Shown one piece after another: positions 23,490 through 32,681 of a DNA stretch of 64,000 bases. A program made the translations under genes and the position numbers. Within the stretch, counting starts at the first letter, position 1; every line of letters begins with the position of its first letter. Below the pieces are notes generated by a model. The model searched no databases. It saw only the letters and a program-made list of their open reading frames with translations, and had not been told where the DNA came from. This DNA is from Brevifilum sp029548365 (GTDB lineage: Bacteria; Chloroflexota; Anaerolineae; Anaerolineales; Anaerolineaceae), in assembly GCA_035376985.1 (NCBI GenBank), contig DAOSSA010000009.1:10745-74744 (forward strand), written 5' to 3'.

Positions 23490-24197
23490 TCACCCATTGC
23501 CGTCAATCCTGGCAATTAAATCAAGTAGCTGCCCGATATGCTCCAATTCATAATATCCATCATGCGTGGTGTCAAAGCTCGGAACATTTTCGTGTTCCCA
23601 GGTTGATTCCGCTGGGATATGAATAGCCCTACATCCTAAACTCAGAACCGGGTGAATGTCAGAGCGGATGGTGTTACCAATCATCAGAAAGTTTTTCGGA
23701 TTAATGTGGTGCTTTTTGAAGATGCTGACGTAAGTCTCCACTGATTTTTCGTTCACAACTTCAATCAATGAAAAATAATCCCCAATACCGGAACGCTTCA
23801 CCTTGGTTAACTGGTCTAAAAGATCACCCTTGGTGATGATCATCAGCGGGTACGATGCGACCAGCCTTTGCAGAGTCTGCTGGACGTGGGGCTTTAAGAC
23901 AATCTCCTCAGCGAGCATCCTTTTGCCTATTGACAAAATTTGCATAACCTGATGTGCCTGGAGCTCACCCTGGGAGGCGTGGATGGCGGCTTCAATAAGC
24001 GAGAGAATAAAGGCTTTGATGCCGTAGCCATAATTTACCAGGTTGTTGATGATCATTTGGTCGATCACCTCGCTGACCTGGTCAGCTTTTCCCCATTGGC
24101 TAAGGATCTGTTTGATGTCTTCCTGTGCCTTAAGGTAGTGGACCTCGGTATACCAGAGGGTGTCATCGGCATCGAAGCCAATCATCTCGATGTTCAT
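23490..24197 (-). CDS. HAD-family hydrolase
   Basis: 235 residues. Motif I GFDADDTLW (nucleophile Asp and general acid Asp), motif II Thr/Ser in IITKGD, Lys within LTKVKRSG, and motif IV GNTIRSDI. A helical cap of about 80 residues sits between motifs I and II (C1 type), as in YjjG or phosphoglycolate phosphatase-like enzymes. Phosphatase substrate unknown. GAGGAG precedes the ATG. Divergent from glpX. Confidence 0.85.
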   Translation of the reverse strand: MNIEMIGFDADDTLWYTEVHYLKAQEDIKQILSQWGKADQVSEVIDQMIINNLVNYGYGIKAFILSLIEAAIHASQGELQAHQVMQILSIGKRMLAEEIVLKPHVQQTLQRLVASYPLMIITKGDLLDQLTKVKRSGIGDYFSLIEVVNEKSVETYVSIFKKHHINPKNFLMIGNTIRSDIHPVLSLGCRAIHIPAESTWEHENVPSFDTTHDGYYELEHIGQLLDLIARIDGNG

Positions 24198-24332
24198 TAA
24201 ATCTCCTCACAGACGGTCTTTAGACCCTATTATACTGGCTTCACACTGTTTATGAACGGCGCTGACGTCAGAGCCGGGTCGTAATGGAATTTGATATAAT
24301 GACCTCAAGATGCGTAGACAAAAGGAGGACAT

Positions 24333-25328
24333 ATGGAGAACCTCACAACGCAAAAACCAACCCGGAATATTGCCCTGGAACTCGTTCGGGTTACAGAGGC
24401 AGCCGCAATGGCTGCTGCGCGCCATTTTGGTCGCGGATCAAAAAACGAGGCTGATAAGGCGGCAGTGGATGCGATGCGCTTTTTGTTGAACGAGATCGAT
24501 CTGGATGGAACGATCATCATCGGTGAGGGTGAGAAAGACCTGGCGCCGATGCTCTATAATGGCGAGAAGGTCGGCACCGGCGAGCTGCCTGTATTGGATA
24601 TGGCGGTTGACCCTGTGGAGGGCACAGAATTGGTTGCTAAAGGCATGCCGAATGCGATTGCCACCGTAGCGGCTGCTCCGCCCGGGACCATGTTTGACCC
24701 GGGCCCCATGTTTTATATGTCAAAAATTGCTGTCGGTTATGAAGCCAGGGATGTGATTGATATTTACGCTCCCGTGGAAGACAACCTCAACAAAATTGCG
24801 CATGCCAAGGGCATGGATATCGATGAATTAACAGTGGTGATTCTGGACCGCCCCCGGCATACGCGATTGATTCATGAGGTGCGTGATTGTGGTGCGCGGA
24901 TCCGTTTAATTCCCGCCGGCGATGTAGCCGGTGCCCTGATGACTGCCTGGCCGGGAACTGGAATCGATGTTCTGATGGGCGTTGGCGGAACGCCCGAGGC
25001 TGTGCTGGCTGCCTGTGGATTAAGTGCGATGCGGGGCACGATGCAGGGCATTCTCTGGCCGCGTAATGTTGAAGACCGCCGGCTGGCAAAAGCTTCTGGC
25101 ATTGATTTATCGCGTGTCCTGACCCTGGAAGACCTGGTTTCCTCAAATGACACTTTTTTTGTCGCCACCGGCATTTCCGATGGAACGCTTTTGGATGGTG
25201 TCAATTACTCCGGGGATTTTGTCCGCACCCACAGCCTGGTGACGCGCGGTCTGACCCACACGGTGCGCGAGATTGTTTCTCACCATCATCTGGATACTCT
25301 TCAAAAAATCAGCCCGATTGTGTATTAG
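24333..25328 (+). CDS. glpX: Class II fructose-1,6-bisphosphatase
   Basis: 331 residues of the GlpX family: GRGSKNEADKAAVDAMR near the start, IIIGEGEKDLAPML with metal ligands, the DMAVDPVEGTELVAKGMPNAIATVA segment, and GVGGTPEAVLAACG. Hydrolyses fructose-1,6-bisphosphate in gluconeogenesis (some family members also act on sedoheptulose-1,7-bisphosphate). AGGAGG is six bases before the ATG; a TATAAT lies at about 24294-24299. Monocistronic. Confidence 0.95.
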   Translation: MENLTTQKPTRNIALELVRVTEAAAMAAARHFGRGSKNEADKAAVDAMRFLLNEIDLDGTIIIGEGEKDLAPMLYNGEKVGTGELPVLDMAVDPVEGTELVAKGMPNAIATVAAAPPGTMFDPGPMFYMSKIAVGYEARDVIDIYAPVEDNLNKIAHAKGMDIDELTVVILDRPRHTRLIHEVRDCGARIRLIPAGDVAGALMTAWPGTGIDVLMGVGGTPEAVLAACGLSAMRGTMQGILWPRNVEDRRLAKASGIDLSRVLTLEDLVSSNDTFFVATGISDGTLLDGVNYSGDFVRTHSLVTRGLTHTVREIVSHHHLDTLQKISPIVY

Positions 25329-25423
25329 GTATGGGTAATCGTGAGTGGTAAGAGAGAAACCGGTGTGTATCCTTCTGCCTTAGTGATTTGATAAAACCAA
25401 ACAGATCACGAACAGAATATTTT

Positions 25424-26239
25424 TCAAGCTGGGCATTGCCGGCAAGATTTATGGATCAGCAACGCGCTCAGATAGCTTATTCCGGCAATCAAGATGATGG
25501 TAGCGCCTGAGGTCAGGTTGAAAAAATAAGACAACAACAAACCGCCAGTTGTAAATATCAGGCTCAAGGCTATTGCCAACCACATGATTTGTTTCATATG
25601 TTTAAGAAATAGAGTGCCAATTGCAGCGGGGACGGTCAGCAAGGCGATGATCATAATCAAACCGACCACCCGCATCAGCATCACAACTGCCAATCCAATC
25701 ATTGCCACCAGAGCTATGTAAAGCAAATCCACAGGCAGATTACGCACCCTGGCAAAGGATTCATCAAACGCGACTGCCTGCAATTCCTTGTAAAAGAGGA
25801 TTACGAAACTGAGCACTAAAAGGTTTACTCCCAGCATCATCCACAGGTCCGTGTGGGTTACCGCCAAAATACTGCCAAAAAGGTAGCTCATCAGATCTGC
25901 TTTGTAACCGGGGGTCATATCAGCGAAAATGATCCCAATTGCCATGCCGATAGCCCACATAACACCGATCAGGGTGTCCTGTCGCTGTCGGGTTTGACGC
26001 TGGACATAACCCATTAAAAAAGATGCAATCAAACTGAAAGCTACCGCCCCTAAGATTGGGTTCACACCCAGATAGAAAGCCAATCCCACACCGCCATAGG
26101 CAGTGTGAGCCACTCCACCGGAAATGAATACCATCCGCTTGAGGACCACCAGAGTACCAATAATCCCGCAGGTCAGGCTTACCAGAACCCCGGCCATCAG
26201 CGCGTTGCGCATGAAGCTATAGCTGAGTAATTCTGCCAT
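25424..26239 (-). CDS. znuB: Zinc/manganese-type ABC transporter permease
   Basis: 271-residue integral membrane protein of the ABC-3 family with about eight hydrophobic helices. Segments such as LKRMVFISGGVAHTAYGGVGLAFYLG and VGLIMIIALLTVPAA are typical of ZnuB/MntB. Its ATG overlaps the TAA of the ATPase gene (TAATG). Last gene of the zur-znuA-znuC-znuB operon; the zinc assignment comes from the adjacent Zur-like regulator and His-rich binding protein. Confidence 0.9.
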   Translation of the reverse strand: MAELLSYSFMRNALMAGVLVSLTCGIIGTLVVLKRMVFISGGVAHTAYGGVGLAFYLGVNPILGAVAFSLIASFLMGYVQRQTRQRQDTLIGVMWAIGMAIGIIFADMTPGYKADLMSYLFGSILAVTHTDLWMMLGVNLLVLSFVILFYKELQAVAFDESFARVRNLPVDLLYIALVAMIGLAVVMLMRVVGLIMIIALLTVPAAIGTLFLKHMKQIMWLAIALSLIFTTGGLLLSYFFNLTSGATIILIAGISYLSALLIHKSCRQCPA

Positions 26240-27024
26240 TAATTCCCTCCTTCGTGTTCAGCCAACACCCGGTGGGGCAGTCCGTGGGCTATCAGGTCAA
26301 CCGGGCAACCGTAGGTCGATTGAAGCATTTCATCGGTGATCTGTTTTTCACCATGATAATGTAATTTTCGGTTCAGGCAACCGATGGTCTTAACATAGCT
26401 TGAGATCACATTTAAATCGTGGGTCACCAGGAAAATCGTTACGCCTTCCTGGTTGATCTTATGCAGCAGCTCGTAAATTTGGGTGCGGGCTTCGATATCC
26501 ACGCTGATGGTGGGTTCATCCAAAACGAGCAGCGCGGGGTTTGTGGTGAGGGCTCGGGCGATGTAAACCCGCTGGCGCTGCCCACCGGAAAGTTCGCGGA
26601 TGGCTCGGTCTTGATATTCGAGCATGCCCACCCAAGCAAGGCGTTCGTCGACCAGCCGGTCATCTTCGGTAGAATACGGTTTAAATAGGCGCTGACTGCT
26701 CAGGCGCCCCATTCGGACCACGTCTCGAACTGAAATTGGGAATTCTGTATCGTATTCAGCAAATTGGGGCACATACCCAATGCGCCGACGACCCTTTTCG
26801 GGTTTTTCGCCCATGACCGCGATGCTGCCACTTTTGGGCTGAAGCAAACCGAGTATAACCCTGAGCAGGGTCGTCTTACCGCCGCCGTTGGGGCCAATCA
26901 ACCCGATAAAGTCGTCCTGTTCAATGGTTAGATTGATATCTTCAAGTATCATCTCGTACTGATAGCCGGCGTAAAGATTTTTTATTTCGACTAATGGCTG
27001 TGAAGTTTTAAATATGTCATTCAT
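26239..27024 (-). CDS. znuC: Zinc/manganese-type ABC transporter ATPase
   Basis: 261 residues with Walker A GPNGGGKTT, Q-loop QFAEYD, signature LSGGQRQRVYIARAL, Walker B LLVLDEPT and H-loop VTHD. Energises uptake through the overlapping permease. The gene is 86 bases after znuA. Belongs to the metal-uptake (ABC-3) subfamily by context and by GYVPQ-type sequence. Confidence 0.92.
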   Translation of the reverse strand: MNDIFKTSQPLVEIKNLYAGYQYEMILEDINLTIEQDDFIGLIGPNGGGKTTLLRVILGLLQPKSGSIAVMGEKPEKGRRRIGYVPQFAEYDTEFPISVRDVVRMGRLSSQRLFKPYSTEDDRLVDERLAWVGMLEYQDRAIRELSGGQRQRVYIARALTTNPALLVLDEPTISVDIEARTQIYELLHKINQEGVTIFLVTHDLNVISSYVKTIGCLNRKLHYHGEKQITDEMLQSTYGCPVDLIAHGLPHRVLAEHEGGN

Positions 27025-27110
27025 GATGGGTGTTCTATATCTTCCATTTAATTGATTTCAGTATCTTTTTGTCATGATACAGCGACCTGAAACCTGATTA
27101 TTGATGCACA

Positions 27111-28046
27111 TTATTTTTCCAAGGCGGCGGCGAAAGCTTCTGCAACACCTTCCAGGTTGGTTAACCAATCATGTGCTAAAGGGTCTACAATTGCAATCTC
27201 AGCGTTGATCTCTGCAGCAATGGCTTGTGCGATGGCGGTACTATACGTCGGCTGAATAAAGATGGCGCGGATGTTTTTTTGTCTGGAGGTGGAAATGAGG
27301 GCTGCCAAGTCGCTGGCGCTGGGCTCCTGGCCGCCGACCTGAACAGGTATCTGTTCAAGCTTGTATTGATTGGCAAAATAGCCCCAGGCAGGATGAAACA
27401 CCACAAAAGCATTTCCCATATTTCCTGAAAGCAAACCTTCAATTTTTTCATCCAATGCCATGATATCAGCAAGCAGAGCGTCGTAATTCGACTGGAAGGC
27501 ATCTGCGTGCTCGGGCTGCAGGGCCTGCAGGGCTTTAAAAATATTGCTGGCGATTATTTTCCCATTGGCGGGCGCCAGCCAAACATGGGGGTCAAGGCCT
27601 TTTTCTCCTGAATGATTGGTTTTCTCGGGATCGGTTTCTTGATCAGGATGATCATGCGGGCTGGTCAGGGGAATGCGTTGAATACCGGCAGCACTATCGA
27701 CAAAGGTAATCTCAGGATTAGCTTCCCGTAAGCGTGGCATCCAGGCGTCTTCATATTCAGTGCCAATGGTGAAAAATAGCTGTGAATGACTCAGCGCCCG
27801 CATTTGGTCGGGCTTAGGTTCGTAAGTATGTGGGTCTTCACCCGGACCAACCATCACATTGACCGCAACAAAATCACCGCCGATGCGCTCTACAAAATAA
27901 GCCTGGGGCAAAATACTGACGGTGACCTGCAGGCGACCATCATCAACAGGTCCCTGATCGGGCTCTGGCTGACAGGCGACCAGAAACAAGATGGATAACA
28001 AGGCCAAGCCGAGTTTCCAAAGGCTTGTTTTCTTATTCCTGATCAT
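27111..28046 (-). CDS. znuA: Zinc-binding ABC transporter lipoprotein
   Basis: Cluster A-I metal-binding protein. Signal peptide with lipobox (FLVAC) at about residue 25. Metal ligands expected at the His in EDPHTYEP, in LDPHVWLAP, in VVFHPAWGYFA, and the Asp in IAIVDPLAHDW. Between the first two is a His/Asp/Glu-rich loop (SPHDHPDQETDPEKTNHSGEKG), characteristic of zinc-specific members. The ATG at 28046 has AAAGGAG nine bases upstream and lies within the end of the zur gene (14-base overlap). Confidence 0.92.
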   Translation of the reverse strand: MIRNKKTSLWKLGLALLSILFLVACQPEPDQGPVDDGRLQVTVSILPQAYFVERIGGDFVAVNVMVGPGEDPHTYEPKPDQMRALSHSQLFFTIGTEYEDAWMPRLREANPEITFVDSAAGIQRIPLTSPHDHPDQETDPEKTNHSGEKGLDPHVWLAPANGKIIASNIFKALQALQPEHADAFQSNYDALLADIMALDEKIEGLLSGNMGNAFVVFHPAWGYFANQYKLEQIPVQVGGQEPSASDLAALISTSRQKNIRAIFIQPTYSTAIAQAIAAEINAEIAIVDPLAHDWLTNLEGVAEAFAAALEK

Positions 28047-28470
28047 GATAGCCGGTTCTCCTTTGACATTCCGGGCAAACACCGGAAAATTGGAGCAGAT
28101 GTTCATTGATTGTAAAGCCGGTTTCTAATTCTATTGGGGCAAGCAGGGATGAAAGATCTTCCATCCCGCTGAATTCCACCGCTGAGCCACAATGTTGACA
28201 GACAAGGTGATGATAATGTCCGGGCGATGCCAGCACGTAACACTGGCACTCGTTTTGACCGTGAACTCGTCTCACCAGCCCGAGTTCAGTCAGCAGATCC
28301 AATGTGCGGTAAACAGATACCAGGCCGATTTCTTCTTTAGCCTCCAGCGAGCGCCGGTGAATGGCCTGCGGTGAAAGAGGAGTACCAGACTGTTCTAGGA
28401 CGGAGATGACCACCCGGCGTGGATGAGTCACCCTGAGCCCTTCCTGATTGAGCTTTTCTTGCCAATCCAT
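28033..28470 (-). CDS. zur: Fur-family regulator, probable Zur
   Basis: 145 residues: winged helix (THPRRVVISVLEQSG..., VSVYRTLDLLTELGLV) and a dimerisation/metal domain with YHHLVCQHCG and CPEC Cys pairs for structural zinc. It heads the znuACB genes, so Zur is the best reading over Fur or PerR. A promoter and a palindrome matching Zur-type operators lie immediately upstream, implying autoregulation: with zinc bound, Zur should repress the whole operon. Confidence 0.9.
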   Translation of the reverse strand: MDWQEKLNQEGLRVTHPRRVVISVLEQSGTPLSPQAIHRRSLEAKEEIGLVSVYRTLDLLTELGLVRRVHGQNECQCYVLASPGHYHHLVCQHCGSAVEFSGMEDLSSLLAPIELETGFTINEHLLQFSGVCPECQRRTGYHDQE

Positions 28471-28479
28471 AATTATTCC

Positions 28480-28502
28480 TTATTGAAAATATTTTTCAAT
28501 AA
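28480..28502. promoter_or_regulatory. Palindromic Zur-type operator
   Basis: Two perfect 10-base arms (TTATTGAAAA and TTTTCAATAA) around a 3-base centre. The core TGAAAATATTTTTCA differs at one position from the 7-1-7 TGAAAATnATTTTCA pattern of actinobacterial Zur boxes. It covers the predicted transcription start and ends just before the zur Shine-Dalgarno. Confidence 0.8.
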
Positions 28503-28504
28503 GA

Positions 28505-28533
28505 ATTCTACCGAGTAGAAAATCCATAGTCAA
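28505..28533 (-). promoter_or_regulatory. zur-znuACB promoter (TTGACT-17-TAGAAT)
   Basis: Minus strand: -35 TTGACT (28533-28528), 17-base spacer, -10 TAGAAT (28510-28505). The start site would fall at the edge of the palindrome, so bound repressor would block initiation. Confidence 0.75.
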
Positions 28534-28703
28534 GTGATTGATTTTGGATTCGGAATTAGCTGATAAGAAATTAAGAAGAAGGAACGCTGTTTAAAAGGAA
28601 CAGAAAACAGGAATTGATGTTTTGATGGACAGCATTTGCTATCTTGAACACATTTCTGAGTCTTATTCTCCATTTTCCCTTATAATTCAGGTAGGATAAG
28701 CTT

Positions 28704-30614
28704 ATGAGCGTCGTTGATGAGATTAAGGGAAGGCTGGATATTGTCGATATCGTCTCCGAGACGGTGAAATTACGTCACTCGGGGAAGAATTACACCGGTT
28801 TTTGCCCCTTTCACCCCAACACAAAAACACCCGCTTTTGCTGTATTTCCCGATTCTCAATCCTGGCGCTGCTTTGGGCAGTGCAACGAGGGCGGGGACAT
28901 CTTCAATTTTGTGATGAAGCGCGAGGGCTGGGATTTCCCTGAAACCCTGCGCTACCTGGCAGAGCGCGCAGGCGTTGCGCTGCAGGAGTTCACCCCCAAG
29001 GAGCAGGAACAGGTAGAAGAGAACGAGCACCTGCGGGAGGTTCTCAGCATGGCAGTGACTTTCTTCCAGCATCAACTGCGCAACACCGCCGCAGGGAAGG
29101 CAGCCCTGGATTATCTTTATGCTCGTAAACTGACGGACGAAACCATCAACGCGTTTGCGCTGGGGTATGCACCCGATTCCTGGGATGCCCTCACCCATTA
29201 TTTGACCTCACGCCAGATCTCCCTCGACGATCTGATCAAAGCTGGCCTGGTCTCCGAGCGGGACGATGGCGGCGTATACGATCGTTTCAGGCACCGCCTG
29301 GTGATTCCCATTCGCGATCACCAGGGGCGCATGACGGGCTTTGGTGGACGTGTGCTGCGCCCGGATGATATCCCCAAATACCTCAACTCACCCAAGACTG
29401 CAGTTTTCGATAAAGGTCGTTTGTTGTTCGGCCTGGATACAGCCCGCAGAGAGATTCGCTTGCAGGACCAGGTCGTGATCGTTGAGGGTTACCTGGATGT
29501 GATCGGCCCTTACCAGGCTGGATTTAAGAACTGCGTCTCCCCCATGGGCACTGCCCTGACCGAAGACCAGTTCCGCCTGATCAAACGCTATTCACGCCGG
29601 ATTATCCTGGCGCTTGACCCGGATGCTGCCGGGCAGCAGGCGACATTGCGCGGGCTGGAGATGGCTCGCCAGTCCCTGGAGCGGGAAGGTGAACTATTTT
29701 TCGATTCCCGCGGCCTGATGGGAATGGAAGGACGGCTCAAGGCGGATATCCGGGTAACGACCCTCCCGGAAGGCCTTGACCCGGATGAGATCGCACTGGA
29801 GAACCCCGACCGCTGGGCTCAGATCATCAAAGACGCTAAACCCGTGGTGATCCACGTGATGGAAACCCTGGCACAGCGGGAGGACTTCGATGACCCCAAA
29901 GCCAAGGAGGAGATCGCCGCGCAGGTTTTGCCGTTGATTGAAGACGTGAGGGGCAGTGTTGAGCGGGAGGCTTACCGCCAGCGCCTGGCGCGCTTGTTAA
30001 AAGTCGACGAACGCGCCCTGGTCACCCGCCCTGCTGGAAGACCTGCGCGCAGACGAGGAGCATCCCGTCCAACCCCCGAAGATCCCGTAAGCATAACCAA
30101 AGCTTTCTTGACGCCCCATCGCCAGCTTGAACAGGCCTGCCTGCTGGCATTGCTTTCAGATCCAACCCTGCTTAACTATATCGATCGGGCTTTCAGGAGT
30201 TTTGAGTTGGCCTGTATCCATGTTGATGATTTCTCAGATACTGACCACAGAGAATTCTTCAAACTTTTAAAGGAATCTATCGATCAAGAAGCGGAAGAGC
30301 CACTGAACTTTATCCATGAGCGTTTATCTGCCGAGATGAAAGAAGCATTCATCGAAAACACGTCCGAAGAGACTTACCCGGACTGGCGCTTGCAACCGGT
30401 GGACGCGAAATTAGAAGCATTGGTACGAACCTTTATTCGTCTACGGCGGGTTCGAATTGACGAAGGCTTGGATCAACTGGTTTTCCTCCAGGCCCAGGAG
30501 CGAGATGAATCCGGTGAATTATCCATTGATGTAAAAAAGACAGCCCTGGAGTATGTCCAGGTTCGGGCAAAGCTTGACCATGCTTTGCAACAATCCTTTG
30601 CCAGGGCAAAGTAA
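28704..30614 (+). CDS. dnaG: DNA primase
   Basis: 636 residues. N-terminal CHC2 zinc finger (CPFH...CFGQC, residues ~35-60), catalytic core with TOPRIM motifs (VIVEGYLDVI at ~260, ALDPDAAGQQA at ~305), and a C-terminal helicase-binding region of low similarity after ~450. Synthesises RNA primers at the fork. Start ATG at 28704; a TATAAT lies near 28681. Followed by the major sigma factor gene 96 bases downstream, the classic macromolecular-synthesis operon order. Confidence 0.95.
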   Translation: MSVVDEIKGRLDIVDIVSETVKLRHSGKNYTGFCPFHPNTKTPAFAVFPDSQSWRCFGQCNEGGDIFNFVMKREGWDFPETLRYLAERAGVALQEFTPKEQEQVEENEHLREVLSMAVTFFQHQLRNTAAGKAALDYLYARKLTDETINAFALGYAPDSWDALTHYLTSRQISLDDLIKAGLVSERDDGGVYDRFRHRLVIPIRDHQGRMTGFGGRVLRPDDIPKYLNSPKTAVFDKGRLLFGLDTARREIRLQDQVVIVEGYLDVIGPYQAGFKNCVSPMGTALTEDQFRLIKRYSRRIILALDPDAAGQQATLRGLEMARQSLEREGELFFDSRGLMGMEGRLKADIRVTTLPEGLDPDEIALENPDRWAQIIKDAKPVVIHVMETLAQREDFDDPKAKEEIAAQVLPLIEDVRGSVEREAYRQRLARLLKVDERALVTRPAGRPARRRGASRPTPEDPVSITKAFLTPHRQLEQACLLALLSDPTLLNYIDRAFRSFELACIHVDDFSDTDHREFFKLLKESIDQEAEEPLNFIHERLSAEMKEAFIENTSEETYPDWRLQPVDAKLEALVRTFIRLRRVRIDEGLDQLVFLQAQERDESGELSIDVKKTALEYVQVRAKLDHALQQSFARAK

Positions 30615-30710
30615 TTGTCAATTTATGGGTGTTATAAATGAAATAAGGGTTGTTATTGGGATTGTTTTCCTTGTTAATTTTGATCGGAGAGCACTCCTAA
30701 CCAAACTGCT

Positions 30711-32141
30711 ATGACCGCAAAAGATTCAGAACCAACGGGTAACGAGAAGCGTGATGACCTTCCCGGCAGTGACGCGTTATTCAGCGCGCTGAATGATCCC
30801 GTCAGACTGTATATGCGTGAAATTGGGCATATCAATCTGCTTGACGCTGATGACGAATTCTGGCTTGCCAGCCGAATGAAAGCGCAGGGCCTGGTTGAAG
30901 CGCTGGATGATCAGCTTGACAAAGCAACACAGGGGGAGATAACGGCATTAATGCGGGTAATCTTTGACGAAATCCTGGCGATCAATCGCCAACTCAAAAA
31001 ACAGGTCAGGAAAAGCCAGGTCAATATGCCAGATTTAAGCCGCATGGTGCTGGAAACTCAAAGGCTGAGGCTTGCCTGGCAACTGGATGAACCCTCATAC
31101 ATGCGCAACTTTTTTGACACCGAATTCTGGGAACCGGAAAAAAAGGACAGGGCATTAATCGATCAGATATTCAGGTTGTACCTGTGTTTCTATGTATTGC
31201 CGCCTGCACTCCTGGAAAAAATGGGGGCGTTCCTGTTACAAAAAGCCAGGCTGCCGGGTCAGGCATTCTTTGACATCAACCTTCCGGGGGATGAAGCACT
31301 GCGCGAGAATTTCACTCAGATTGATTTACTGAACGGTGAAGCTCATCAGGTCTTAACCCTGGCGAACCTGCGCCTGGTGGTCAGTGTGGCAAAGCGGTTT
31401 ATGAACCGGGGGATTCCCTTACTGGACATGGTTCAGGAGGGGAATCTGGGCTTGCTGCGAGCGGTACAAAAATTTGATCCCACCCTGGGCTATAAATTCA
31501 GCACCTATGCGACCTGGTGGATCCGCCAGTCAATCAGTCGTTACATTGCTGAGCAAGCCCGCACCATCCGCATCCCGGTGCATGTGTATGAGATGATCTC
31601 GCGTGTTTTGCGCATTCAGCAAGGTTTGACCCAGAAATTGGGACGCGAGCCAACCCTTGAAGAGATTGCGATTGAGTCAGAATTTATCGATACAACCATG
31701 GCAGTAACCATTCAACAAGCGCTGGCTGATGATATTCCATTGGACACCGTGCAAATTGCAGCCCTGGAAGACGCAACGATTAAGATTCAATATGTTCTTA
31801 AAATTGCCGAAGAACCGCTTTCGTTAGAAAAACCGGTCGGTGATGAGGATAACAGTACCCTGGCAGATTTCATTGAAGATCAGGAAGTGATTATGCCCAT
31901 GGATGAAGCGGAAAAGGAAATTTTGCGAGAGCAGATCAACAACTCATTATCTTCATTGTCTGAACGGGAGCGGGAGGTGCTGGAACAGCGCTTCGGATTG
32001 TTCGATGGTCGGGAACGCAGTTTGGAGGAGCTTAGCCAGCAGTTCAACGTGACTCGCGAACGCATCCGCCAAATAGAAGCCAAAGCATTGCGCAAGCTGC
32101 GCCATCCAAGCCGCAGCAGCGACCTGCGCGAATTTCTATAG
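30711..32141 (+). CDS. rpoD: RNA polymerase primary sigma factor
   Basis: 476 residues, sigma-70 family group 1-like. Region 1.1 is missing; region 1.2 starts at DPVRLYMREIGHINLL. Region 2 (ANLRLVVSVAKRFMNRGIPLLDMVQEGNLGLLRAVQKFD...FSTYATWWIRQSI) is intact, as are region 3 and region 4.2 (SLEELSQQFNVTRERIRQIEAKALRKLR). About 25-30 extra residues lie in region 3 between EEIAIESEF and KIAEEPLSLEKP, compared with typical RpoD. Follows dnaG. The many TATAAT and TTGACA sites seen in the window fit recognition by this factor. Confidence 0.93.
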   Translation: MTAKDSEPTGNEKRDDLPGSDALFSALNDPVRLYMREIGHINLLDADDEFWLASRMKAQGLVEALDDQLDKATQGEITALMRVIFDEILAINRQLKKQVRKSQVNMPDLSRMVLETQRLRLAWQLDEPSYMRNFFDTEFWEPEKKDRALIDQIFRLYLCFYVLPPALLEKMGAFLLQKARLPGQAFFDINLPGDEALRENFTQIDLLNGEAHQVLTLANLRLVVSVAKRFMNRGIPLLDMVQEGNLGLLRAVQKFDPTLGYKFSTYATWWIRQSISRYIAEQARTIRIPVHVYEMISRVLRIQQGLTQKLGREPTLEEIAIESEFIDTTMAVTIQQALADDIPLDTVQIAALEDATIKIQYVLKIAEEPLSLEKPVGDEDNSTLADFIEDQEVIMPMDEAEKEILREQINNSLSSLSEREREVLEQRFGLFDGRERSLEELSQQFNVTRERIRQIEAKALRKLRHPSRSSDLREFL

Positions 32142-32144
32142 CAA

Positions 32145-32288
32145 ATGGAGGTATTTTCGCACAAATATGAAGCACTCACCGAACCCGTCAATCCCGAAAT
32201 GAAACCCAACGCTGCCGAATTGTTCACATTCCCAAATCTGCGCGTGCCTTTACCAGGGATGTTTTCTCTTAAAGCCTGCAAAGATTGA
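32145..32288 (+). CDS. Possible 47-residue small protein
   Basis: An ATG three bases after the rpoD stop opens 47 codons ending in TGA two bases before the ATG of the alkyltransferase-like gene. No Shine-Dalgarno is visible, so translation would depend on coupling to rpoD. The peptide (starting MEVFSHKYEALTEP and ending FSLKACKD) matches nothing I recognise. Its exact fit between two co-directional genes is the main argument for it. Confidence 0.35.
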   Translation: MEVFSHKYEALTEPVNPEMKPNAAELFTFPNLRVPLPGMFSLKACKD

Positions 32289-32290
32289 CA

Positions 32291-32617
32291 ATGGAACCGC
32301 TTTACGAACGAATCTACGCGCTGGTTCGCCTGGTCCCAAAAGGAAAAGTGACCACCTACGGGCGCACCGCTGAGCTGGTGGGCGGATGTACTGCGCGCAT
32401 GGTCGGATATGCCCTGGCGTCCCTCAGATATCGCTCGTATCCGGATGTCCCCTGGCAGCGGGTGATCAACGCGCAGGGCAAAATCAGCATCCGCAGTGAT
32501 GGTTTCGGACACGCTATTCAGCGCACCCTTTTAGAGGAAGAAGGCGTGCTCTTTGATGCCCATGGCCGGGTTGATTTTGCGGTATTTGGCTGGGCAGGCC
32601 CTGATGAGCCCTATTGA
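32291..32617 (+). CDS. Alkyltransferase-like (MGMT family) protein without active Cys
   Basis: About 108 residues, the DNA-binding domain of O6-alkylguanine-DNA alkyltransferase: VPKGKVTTYGRTAELVGG with winged-helix continuation and the Arg finger in GCTARMVGYAL. The active-site PCHR motif is replaced by PWQRV, as in alkyltransferase-like proteins (Atl1, YbaZ). These bind alkylated guanine without repairing it and recruit nucleotide excision repair. No Shine-Dalgarno is clear; an in-frame TTG two codons earlier is the alternative start. Confidence 0.88.
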   Translation: MEPLYERIYALVRLVPKGKVTTYGRTAELVGGCTARMVGYALASLRYRSYPDVPWQRVINAQGKISIRSDGFGHAIQRTLLEEEGVLFDAHGRVDFAVFGWAGPDEPY

Positions 32618-32681
32618 AAAATGGGTAACTGGGTTTAATCAGTTGCTGTATTAAAAAACCATTAATTACAAGGGAATCACA

